Source: Firmicutes bacterium UBA6226
Lineage (GTDB): Bacteria; Bacillota_A; Clostridia; Peptostreptococcales; Acidaminobacteraceae
Length of the DNA: 25,214 nucleotides
Assembly (NCBI GenBank): GCA_002441045.1
Contig: DJWQ01000256.1
Span: 14,935 to 40,148, forward strand
Reading direction: 5' to 3'
Shown: positions 8,293-14,760 of the stretch, in pieces
How the letters are laid out: every line of letters begins with the position of its first letter
How positions within the stretch are numbered: the first letter of the stretch is position 1
The notes under the pieces: model-generated
Seen by the model: only the letters and a program-made list of their open reading frames with translations
The model's database searches: none
Told to the model about the DNA's origin: nothing
Translations under genes and position numbers: made by a program

Positions 8293-8754
8293 ATGAAGAA
8301 AACTTTATTAACTGAATCGGCACTTGCAAAACTACAACTAGAATACGATGAACTCATTGAAAAGAGACATCAGATTTCTGACGAGATAAAAAGAGCCCGA
8401 GGATTTGGAGACCTTTCAGAAAATGCAGAATACCATGCAGCTCGAGAAGCTCAATCGCATAATGAGACTGAAATATTAAAACTTAAAGAGATCTTAGAAA
8501 GCTATGAACTTGTTCAAGAGGCTTTTGATAAAGACAGCATCACTATAGGCTCAAAAATCAAAGTTAAGTATCTTGATTTTGACGATATTGAAGAAATTGA
8601 AATCGTTACTAAAATTGAGTCTGATCCATTAAACTCAAAGATTTCAAATGAATCGCCTATTGGAAGTGCGCTTATGGGCAAGAAAAAAGGCGATAAAGTT
8701 GAAGCACAGTCTCCAAATGGACTTGTTAAGCTTGAAGTTTTAGACATTTTATAA
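8293..8754 (+). CDS. greA: Transcription elongation factor GreA
   Basis: This 153-residue protein rescues backtracked RNA polymerase by stimulating cleavage of the nascent RNA through the secondary channel. The N-terminal coiled coil (about residues 1-75) carries the tip signature GDLSENAEYHAAREAQ with the acidic residues D40 and E43. The C-terminal FKBP-like domain contains SPIGSALMGKKKGDKVEAQSPNG. The ATG at 8293 is nine bases after AAGGAG; an in-frame TTG at 8284 directly abuts that site and was rejected. The gene is alone, with its own promoter and terminator, and not next to lysS as in some Firmicutes. Confidence 0.96.
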   Translation: MKKTLLTESALAKLQLEYDELIEKRHQISDEIKRARGFGDLSENAEYHAAREAQSHNETEILKLKEILESYELVQEAFDKDSITIGSKIKVKYLDFDDIEEIEIVTKIESDPLNSKISNESPIGSALMGKKKGDKVEAQSPNGLVKLEVLDIL

Positions 8755-8769
8755 TCATCAAAATCAAAT

Positions 8770-8813
8770 AAAGGATTTGAAACTGTTTTTCAAAAGTTTC
8801 AAATCCTTTTTCT
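8770..8813. terminator. greA terminator, probably bidirectional
   Basis: A perfect 15-bp stem (8770-8784 with 8795-8809) has a 10-base loop and ends in a T-rich tract. The left side is A-rich, so it may also serve the convergent MFS gene ending at 8873. Confidence 0.88.
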
Positions 8814-8872
8814 TTATTTAACCATAATATCGCTAGTGATAAAATCTGCGGGCTCGATGTCTATAGATTTAA

Positions 8873-10135
8873 TTATACAACCATGCTTTCTTTCGTTTTT
8901 GGCTGATCAATGTGTTTGAACACCCTATATAAGATAAAGGTACCTATCAGATAACAACCGATGGTCCAATAGTAAGGTGTATTATAGCTATATTTGAACA
9001 TAATAATACCACCTAAGTAAATCCCAACCGCTCTAAATAAATTATTGGTTAAACTTACGAGACTGCTCATAAATGTTCTCGCTTCATCACCTGCAATTTC
9101 CATCGCCAAGCTTCCAATAATTGGGCTTGCCATATTCATCAGAGAACTTCTAAAAAAGAACGACATAGTGATGACGATGATCCCTTGAGGAAATGAAATT
9201 GAAATTAAAAAAGGAATCGATAGAAGCTGACATGCGATTACTGTTCTAATTCGCCCTACCTTCTTAGCTAATGGTGGTACAACCAACCCACCAATGACTG
9301 TTCCAATCTGGCTAATCGCCATAATATTACCTACGACTCCATCTGATATATCGAGGGTGTATTTTAAGTACATGCTGAAAAACGGAACAATCATTCCTGC
9401 ACCTAAACCTATTAATGAAACCTGAATTAAGTAAAGTAAAGTCTTCCCCTGAAGTAAACTTTTAAACCCACTGAGCGTTAAATTAACAGTTGTAGAAAGT
9501 GGTTTGTCTCTTTGGCTGGATACCATATGCGTTCCAGAAAACTTTAGCGCTATCACAACAGCAATAAATATAAGTGCAGTAGAAACGTTGAGAACAATTC
9601 TTCCTGCGAGCTGATCGCCATAGATACTTCCAAGTAAGCTAGATAAGTGCCCTAAAACAAGGCTACCAGTTACAAATGCGACATTTTGTAAAACAAATGC
9701 CATACTAAATGCTGTCACTCTATGCTCATCAGGTGTATGCTCATAAATAATTGGCGCTTGAAGAATCATTAAGGTTGAGTTTCCAATGCCAAATGTAAAT
9801 GCAAAAAACACCATAACAAATGGGATATGTACATTTAAAACAATTAAGTTACTGACGACCATAATCAACAAACCGACGATAAGAGTTATTTTCTTATTCA
9901 TACGCTCCGCAAATATGGCAACTGGTAAAGCACCCAGTGCAACACCAAGAGTATTAACTGACATAATTTGTCCAACAAAAGCCTCATTAAAGCCTGAGTT
10001 TTTTAGATAAATGCCAAATAGTACGTTGTACGCCGAACTGACAACAGTTGCAAAAAATATGATTCCCAAATAAAGTTTAACGTTTTTGGAAATATTTTTA
10101 AAAAAATCTACATAGACTGAAAATGCTGTTTTCAT
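8873..10135 (-). CDS. Major facilitator superfamily transporter
   Basis: This 420-residue integral membrane protein has about 12 hydrophobic segments, with a longer hydrophilic central loop around residues 190-215 (SGTHMVSSQRDKPLSTTVN). The MFS cytoplasmic loop 2-3 is seen in a degenerate form around FAERMNKKITLIVGLLIM. Substrate cannot be inferred from sequence. The start at 10135 follows GGTGATAAT. An ATG six codons upstream (10153) lies inside the TATAAT of the promoter and cannot be transcribed from it. It diverges from the methionine sulfoxide reductase gene, and its promoter is covered by an inverted repeat, suggesting repression by an unlinked regulator. Such a layout is typical of efflux pumps, but this is inference. 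Confidence 0.88.
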   Translation of the reverse strand: MKTAFSVYVDFFKNISKNVKLYLGIIFFATVVSSAYNVLFGIYLKNSGFNEAFVGQIMSVNTLGVALGALPVAIFAERMNKKITLIVGLLIMVVSNLIVLNVHIPFVMVFFAFTFGIGNSTLMILQAPIIYEHTPDEHRVTAFSMAFVLQNVAFVTGSLVLGHLSSLLGSIYGDQLAGRIVLNVSTALIFIAVVIALKFSGTHMVSSQRDKPLSTTVNLTLSGFKSLLQGKTLLYLIQVSLIGLGAGMIVPFFSMYLKYTLDISDGVVGNIMAISQIGTVIGGLVVPPLAKKVGRIRTVIACQLLSIPFLISISFPQGIIVITMSFFFRSSLMNMASPIIGSLAMEIAGDEARTFMSSLVSLTNNLFRAVGIYLGGIIMFKYSYNTPYYWTIGCYLIGTFILYRVFKHIDQPKTKESMVV

Positions 10136-10151
10136 ATTATCACCAATACAC

Positions 10152-10160
10152 ATTATAGCA
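10152..10160 (-). promoter_or_regulatory. Extended -10 promoter of the MFS gene
   Basis: The minus strand reads TGCTATAAT at 10160-10152. Initiation about seven bases downstream would leave a very short leader of about 10 bases before the ATG at 10135. No good -35 exists. Confidence 0.6.
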
Positions 10161-10163
10161 CAA

Positions 10164-10201
10164 ATTTCGGGATTCGAAATATAAATTTAGTAATCCGAAA
10201 T
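10164..10201. promoter_or_regulatory. Candidate operator between the MFS and msr-like promoters
   Basis: A perfect inverted repeat ATTTCG-n5-CGAAAT spans 10164-10180. A third half-site, AATCCGAAAT, lies at 10192-10201 and forms a second, wider inverted repeat with ATTTCGGGATT at 10164-10174 (one extra G). The site covers the -35 region of the MFS promoter and ends 27 bases before the -35 of the divergent gene. The regulator is not encoded in the window. Confidence 0.55.
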
Positions 10202-10227
10202 GTTATATTTTTTTTATAATATTCGCA

Positions 10228-10256
10228 TTGTCACTTGATATTCTTTTAGGTATACT
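10228..10256 (+). promoter_or_regulatory. Promoter of the fRMsr-like gene
   Basis: TTGTCA (10228-10233), 17 bases and TATACT (10251-10256) match the consensus at five of six positions in both boxes. The leader is about 20 bases. Confidence 0.72.
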
Positions 10257-10282
10257 TAATATAAAAATATTGGAGGTTAGCT

Positions 10283-10777
10283 ATGGCTTGTATGTATCCA
10301 TCCACTAGTAAAGAACCAGAAATTTTGTATCCATATATTGAGCAAGAAATGAAAAAAATCCTCATTGATGAAAACGACTGGATAGCAAATGCTGCAAATG
10401 CGGCGGCTACCCTTGGCTTCTTACTTCACGATTTAAACTGGGCAGGTTTTTATTTGTTGAAAGGTGACGAACTCGTACTTGGCCCATTTTGGGGTAAACC
10501 TGCGGTTACTAGAATTGCACTTGGAAAAGGTGTTTGTGGAGACGCAGCTTCTGCTCGTAAAACCATTGTTGTCGAAGATGTTCATCAATATCCTGGCCAT
10601 ATCGCTTGCGATCTTTTCTCAAATAGCGAAATCGTCATTCCGTTGATCAAAGGAAATCAATTAATTGGGGTATTAGATATTGATAGCCCTGAAATTGGTC
10701 GTTTTAAAGAAGTTGATCAAGCAGCTTTAGAAAAAATTGCTACTCTTATTGTAGAGCATGTAGGATTTCCATTATAA
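10283..10777 (+). CDS. GAF-domain free methionine-(R)-sulfoxide reductase
   Basis: This 164-residue cytosolic GAF-domain protein of the fRMsr (MsrC/YebR/YtsP) family would reduce free methionine-R-sulfoxide. Family blocks are LNWAGFYLL (51-59), LVLGPFWGKPA (65-74), GKGVCGDAA (81-89), DVHQYPGHIACD (99-110), SEIVIP and GVLDIDSP. Two of the three family cysteines are present (C85 and C109). The third, normally in GKPAC, is valine here (V75). The start has GGAGG six bases upstream. The gene is monocistronic and diverges from an MFS transporter. Reductase activity is likely but not certain, because the missing cysteine takes part in the disulfide cycle of some members. Confidence 0.85.
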   Translation: MACMYPSTSKEPEILYPYIEQEMKKILIDENDWIANAANAAATLGFLLHDLNWAGFYLLKGDELVLGPFWGKPAVTRIALGKGVCGDAASARKTIVVEDVHQYPGHIACDLFSNSEIVIPLIKGNQLIGVLDIDSPEIGRFKEVDQAALEKIATLIVEHVGFPL

Positions 10778-10800
10778 AAATGGGGCTCAAAGATAAAATA

Positions 10801-10827
10801 AAAACACCGCTAAGCGGTGTTTTTTTA
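10801..10827. terminator. Bidirectional terminator between fRMsr-like gene and polyprenyl synthase gene
   Basis: A 10-bp stem (AAAACACCGC at 10801-10810 with GCGGTGTTTT at 10814-10823) has a TAA loop and T/A tracts on both sides. It abuts the TAA stop (10825-10827) of the minus-strand gene. Confidence 0.9.
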
Positions 10828-11784
10828 ATATTTACGATCTAATAATTGACGTGCCATTTCACTCAATACAATTTTTGCTTCGCATTCAGGCAATGCATCA
10901 ATTTTTCGATAAGCTCTATTTGTATATTTCTGTGCAAGTGCTCTAGCTTTCTCTAGCCCCTTTTTCTTCTTAACCAGTTCTAGTAGTTCTACTTCTGATT
11001 TTAGTAAAACAGAAGCATCCTCACGCTGAAATGAATATATTACAGGTAGTGTATAGTACCCCTTCTTCAAATCGTTGTGTGTCGACTTCCCTACCAATGC
11101 TTGATCATCTGAAAAATCCAAAATATCATCAATAATCTGAAAAGCAACTCCTAGTTCATAGCCGATTCTACCGAGTTGATTAGATAAACGTTCTGAGCAT
11201 TTGCTTTCAAAAGCACCTGCGTACATGCTCACTGCGAAAAGTGCTGCAGTTTTTCCAGACACGACTCTTAAATAGTTTTTAACTGTCATAAACTGAAACT
11301 TACTGTGAAATTGCAACAATTCGCTCTCACAAATATACTCGATGGCTTTAGCAATTTTCTGCATGTGCTCGCCATCATAGTCATTGCTGTTTAGCATGCC
11401 CATTACTTTTGAAAGTAAATAATCACCTGCATATACCGCCATATCTTTCCCATATTTGCTTTGAACGCTCTCTTTATTTCGTCTTAACTTAGAGTCATCA
11501 ATTATATCATCATGAATCAAAGTTGCCATATGAAGCATTTCTACAGCTGCTGCGAGTTTTACACTCTTATCTGATTGATACTCTCCAAAGTGAGCTGAAA
11601 CGATAGACATTTGTGGTCTCAGCATCTTTCCATTTAGATCAATGATATCAGCTATGATCTCACTGATTCCTGAAAACTTTGATTTTGACTGTTTTAATAT
11701 GGTTTCTCTAACTTTAGTCAACTCTATTGTAAGCGCTTGCTGTAATTCAGTTGTTCCTTTTTTTTGTTGTACAGTAAGTGCCAT
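10825..11784 (-). CDS. Polyprenyl diphosphate synthase (DmkB-like, heptaprenyl synthase component II family)
   Basis: This 319-residue trans-prenyltransferase should elongate farnesyl diphosphate with isopentenyl diphosphate to make a quinone side chain. The substrate motif GKMLRP is at 52-57. The first Asp-rich motif is HDDIIDDSKLRR (D92, D93, D96) and the second is QIIDDILDF (D219, D220, D223), followed by GKSTHNDLKKGYYTLP. The small residue A87 at position -5 of the first motif suggests a long product. The start at 11784 follows GGAG; an in-frame start at 11796 overlaps that site. It is the last gene of the ndh2-eetA-eetB-dmkB-like set. In Listeria the equivalent DmkB supplies a demethylmenaquinone dedicated to extracellular electron transfer; the same role here is inference. 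Confidence 0.92.
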   Translation of the reverse strand: MALTVQQKKGTTELQQALTIELTKVRETILKQSKSKFSGISEIIADIIDLNGKMLRPQMSIVSAHFGEYQSDKSVKLAAAVEMLHMATLIHDDIIDDSKLRRNKESVQSKYGKDMAVYAGDYLLSKVMGMLNSNDYDGEHMQKIAKAIEYICESELLQFHSKFQFMTVKNYLRVVSGKTAALFAVSMYAGAFESKCSERLSNQLGRIGYELGVAFQIIDDILDFSDDQALVGKSTHNDLKKGYYTLPVIYSFQREDASVLLKSEVELLELVKKKKGLEKARALAQKYTNRAYRKIDALPECEAKIVLSEMARQLLDRKY

Positions 11785-11808
11785 AACAATCTCCATTTCA
11801 AACTTATG

Positions 11809-12345
11809 TTATCTCATAAATTTTACTTTTTCTAAATAGTTTATTAGTATCCTTGCAACGATACCGACAAATATTCCTGTTGGAATCGCAACAATTAATA
11901 ATATTGGCATATATGTGAATATTAAAACATTGTGAATCATGATGGTCGCTACAACGAGCTGTCCAATATTATGAGCAACTGCTCCTGCAACGCTGACACC
12001 CATCAAACTAATTTCACCTTTAAAGACCTTAAGAATACCAGCCATGATTAATAGACTTAGTACGCCTCCTGACAAGCTATATAGAAAGCTAGAGAGCGAA
12101 CCAAAAGTTACAGCAGTTAAAATAACTCTTAATAATACCACTGCTGCTGCCTGTTTAAATGTCAAAAGATATATAGCTGATAAAGTAACAATGTTTGCTA
12201 ATCCAAGTTTTGCGCCTGGCGCAATAAAAGGTATAGGTAGCATGGTTTCTATAAATGAAAGAATCATCCCCTGTGCTACTAGAACAGAGATAAATACTAA
12301 CATTCTCGTCTTAGAAGGAGGTCTGTTGTTTCTTGTTTGTTCCAT
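11809..12345 (-). CDS. Gx transporter family membrane protein (EetB-like; annotated also as heptaprenyl diphosphate synthase component I)
   Basis: This 178-residue protein has five to six membrane segments and the family signature PGAKLGLANIVTL at residues 43-55, in the Pfam family once named heptaprenyl diphosphate synthase component I. It resembles S-components of ECF transporters. The ATG at 12345 follows AAGGAGA; a TTG at 12360 that extends the frame overlaps that site. The gene begins 15 bases after the NusG_II gene stop and ends 24 bases before the polyprenyl synthase start. In Listeria the equivalent EetB acts with EetA in flavin-based extracellular electron transfer, with an unresolved biochemical role. 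The family call is firm; the role is inferred from context. Confidence 0.88.
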   Translation of the reverse strand: MEQTRNNRPPSKTRMLVFISVLVAQGMILSFIETMLPIPFIAPGAKLGLANIVTLSAIYLLTFKQAAAVVLLRVILTAVTFGSLSSFLYSLSGGVLSLLIMAGILKVFKGEISLMGVSVAGAVAHNIGQLVVATIMIHNVLIFTYMPILLIVAIPTGIFVGIVARILINYLEKVKFMR

Positions 12346-12360
12346 AAACGTCTCCTTCAA

Positions 12361-12744
12361 CTAATCTGCTATACTATCCAAACCATCATTATCGACTGTT
12401 TCAGAGAAAATTTCTACTGTTAACTTATGCGGAAGACAGACGATAATTTCACCATTTCGCGATATTGCTGCAGTCTTAACGCATATTTGATCTCGACAGT
12501 TTGCTTCAATCATGTTGACAATCCCATCTTTAATTTGGATGATATTGAGTTCTCCATCCTCTTCATAGATATAGGTTTCGTTTGTTTTAGGTGAAAATGG
12601 ATATGATTTTATGATCTCTCCATCATGTTTGATTAAAACCTCAAGATCGCCTTGATTCGACTCAGATGATATTTTAAACCCAATAAATGCAACTACTGCA
12701 ATTACTAAGACAATCAACATGAGAATAATATCATTCTTTTTCAT
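12361..12744 (-). CDS. NusG domain II-containing membrane-anchored protein (EetA-like)
   Basis: This 127-residue protein has one N-terminal membrane anchor (residues 6-23) and an extracytoplasmic NusG-domain-II module (about 33-115). The domain has the family core NCRDQICV (C83, C88) and GEIIVCLPHKL (C103), giving three cysteines outside the membrane. It is not a transcription factor, despite the domain name. The family sits next to Gx-family membrane proteins and polyprenyl synthases in many clostridia, and matches EetA of the Listeria extracellular electron transfer locus in position and architecture. The start follows AAGAAGG. The TAG stop lies directly before the ribosome binding site of the next gene, indicating one transcript. 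Confidence 0.88.
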   Translation of the reverse strand: MKKNDIILMLIVLVIAVVAFIGFKISSESNQGDLEVLIKHDGEIIKSYPFSPKTNETYIYEEDGELNIIQIKDGIVNMIEANCRDQICVKTAAISRNGEIIVCLPHKLTVEIFSETVDNDGLDSIAD

Positions 12745-12771
12745 TTATACCTTCTTTTCATAAATCATTAA

Positions 12772-12800
12772 AAATCGTATCTGCAGAGCAGATACGATTT
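12772..12800 (-). terminator. Hairpin terminator or attenuator between ndh2-like and eetA-like genes
   Basis: A perfect 13-bp stem (12772-12784 with 12788-12800) with a 3-base loop is followed on the minus strand by TTTTTAATG. It lies 28 bases before the eetA-like start, so it could separate ndh2 from the rest or set their ratio. A smaller hairpin (TCACAA-ACTC-TTGTGA, 12810-12825) precedes it. Confidence 0.65.
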
Positions 12801-12857
12801 AATTTTAAGTCACAAACTCTTGTGATTCATCTATAGCTAATGCTACTGATTATTTAA

Positions 12858-14636
12858 TTAATGGAAGTACAAGTACGATTTCTTAGCCAGTGACGTTTTC
12901 TTCCACCATTTCTTAAGAACAGGCAATACATAGTAGTCTAAACCAAGTGTACTACCTGATCCACCGATCATTGCGATACCACCGAAGAAGTACCATAGAA
13001 TAGAAGCATCAGACATACCAGTAAGTGTAATCCCTACAGTCATAAATGTTGTCATAATTGCTGAAATAAAAGTAAACAAACCAGCGATTAGCATTAAACC
13101 GAAAATAATTTCCATAAATACCATTCCAGTTTGGAATAAAACAGCATGAGGTGCAATGATGTTATCAATTCCCCATTGAACAACGCCTGGAACATTTTCA
13201 ATTAATGGTTTGACTGTTTCTGTGCCTTCTTCAACCCATTCAGAAGCTTGAGTTACGGCATCAGATGCATACATTTTAGCCTCAACTAACCAACCTTCAT
13301 CAATCTTCTTAATACCTTCGATTAACCACATTACGCCTAAAAATACTCTAAGTGGAACAAGGAAGAAGTTAGGAGACGCTTTTGAGAAATGTCCACCAAC
13401 AAATGATCTTCTGTTTTTAACTTTAAAGAATTCATTTTGCATGTACTCAAACAATTGAGCCAAACCTGCTACCATAAATAAATAGTAGAAGTTTACCATA
13501 TGCTTAACAAGAACTGCTAACCAACCATTGAATTTCAAACCATTGTTATCTGAAACTGCATATCTAGAACCGATAGATACCATGAATCCATGATAATTTT
13601 GTTTGTGTTCATGTAGTGGTTTATTTTGTATTAAATTACCGATATTTAATGCTGCAGTATGACCTGATTGCTCAGCTGCTTCAACGATTTGTGGTAAGAA
13701 ACCATCTTTATCTTCGTAATGTGCGTTGTCACCAGCCATAAATACATAATCATACTTGTTCGTTTGCATGTATTTATTAACGATAACTCTACCGCCTCTA
13801 CCACCTTCAAGACCGAGTTTACCAACAAAGTTGCTAACTTTGATACCAGCGCCCCAAACCAAAGTCTTAGTGCTGATGAATCTACCATCTTTAAGCTCAA
13901 AGCCTTCTTCTGTTGCTTTAACCAAAGCAGCATTTTTAAGAAGCTCAATACCTAATTTTTTATATCTATTTTCTACTTTTGCAATTTGTCTTTCGTCCTT
14001 AAGTGTGTTAAGGATTCTTGGGGTTGCTTCGATGTTGTAGATTGTTACTTCTTTCTTATCAACACCGTATTTTTCAGCTAAATGATCTTTAGCTTCTCCG
14101 ATTTCACCAACCATCTCAACGCCAGTGAAACCACCACCAACAACTGCGAAAGTTAATAATTGCTTTCTTTTAACTTCATCTTCTTCAACTGCTGCCATTT
14201 GGAACATTTTCTCGATGTGTGTTCTTAACTTCACAGCATCTTCATACGACCAAAGTGTAAAGGCATGTTGATCTACACCTTCGATACCAAATGAGTTTGA
14301 GTCTGAACCAGCAGCTAAGATCAAATAATCAAATGGATATTCTTTTCTTTCTGAAACCAGTTTTTTACCTTCAAAGTCAACATTTGTAATTGTGTCTGTT
14401 ACAACTTTAACTTTTCTAGCTGCAAAAACTTTTCTCAAATCGATTTGAATTGCATGTGGTTCTGTACGATGTCCAGCAACTTCGTGAAGTTCTGTCATCA
14501 ATGTGTGGTAAGGTTTTTTGTCGATCAATGTGATTTCAACCGAATCATCATTCTTGAAGATTTTGTGGAGCGTCTTGCCCGCTTTGACTCCGGCATAGCC
14601 ACCGCCGAGAATCAATATACGCTTCTTTTCAGCCAT
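12858..14636 (-). CDS. Type II NADH dehydrogenase with DoxX-like membrane C-terminus (Ndh2-like)
   Basis: This 592-residue flavoprotein should pass electrons from NADH to a membrane quinone without pumping protons. The FAD-binding GGGYAG is at 11-16, a second Rossmann motif for NADH (VVGGGFTGVE) at 165-174, and the FAD-closing AGD at 301-303. A hydrophobic hairpin (about 370-397) ends the NDH-2 part. Residues 424-580 form a further membrane domain with about four segments; GGSGSTLGLDYYVLP near its end resembles DoxX proteins. A loop of about 55 residues (447-500) lies between its membrane segments. At 592 residues it is much longer than plain NDH-2 (about 400). The start follows AGAGGG. It precedes the eetA/eetB/dmkB-like genes in the order of Listeria EET loci. 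Confidence 0.9.
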   Translation of the reverse strand: MAEKKRILILGGGYAGVKAGKTLHKIFKNDDSVEITLIDKKPYHTLMTELHEVAGHRTEPHAIQIDLRKVFAARKVKVVTDTITNVDFEGKKLVSERKEYPFDYLILAAGSDSNSFGIEGVDQHAFTLWSYEDAVKLRTHIEKMFQMAAVEEDEVKRKQLLTFAVVGGGFTGVEMVGEIGEAKDHLAEKYGVDKKEVTIYNIEATPRILNTLKDERQIAKVENRYKKLGIELLKNAALVKATEEGFELKDGRFISTKTLVWGAGIKVSNFVGKLGLEGGRGGRVIVNKYMQTNKYDYVFMAGDNAHYEDKDGFLPQIVEAAEQSGHTAALNIGNLIQNKPLHEHKQNYHGFMVSIGSRYAVSDNNGLKFNGWLAVLVKHMVNFYYLFMVAGLAQLFEYMQNEFFKVKNRRSFVGGHFSKASPNFFLVPLRVFLGVMWLIEGIKKIDEGWLVEAKMYASDAVTQASEWVEEGTETVKPLIENVPGVVQWGIDNIIAPHAVLFQTGMVFMEIIFGLMLIAGLFTFISAIMTTFMTVGITLTGMSDASILWYFFGGIAMIGGSGSTLGLDYYVLPVLKKWWKKTSLAKKSYLYFH

Positions 14637-14676
14637 AGTATCCCTCTTTCTATAATTTCTATAATTCCTCTTTAAT

Positions 14677-14685
14677 ATTATACCA
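14677..14685 (-). promoter_or_regulatory. Extended -10 promoter of the ndh2-like gene
   Basis: The minus strand reads TGGTATAAT at 14685-14677. The leader would be about 35 bases and contains a short direct repeat (ATTATAGAA twice). Confidence 0.6.
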
Positions 14686-14760
14686 AAAACCTTTTAAATA
14701 GAAATACAATTTTAATAATTGCTTAACAAAATTGAATAAAATTTGTCAATGTACCCTACT

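Noticed and set aside
12044..12364. 106-codon plus-strand open frame
   Set aside because: It is antisense to the Gx-family gene and crosses its ribosome binding site; no independent support.
14729..14756. Inverted repeat between proS and the ndh2-like gene as a proS terminator
   Set aside because: The stem is AT-only with mismatches and lacks a following U-tract; it was not listed as a terminator.
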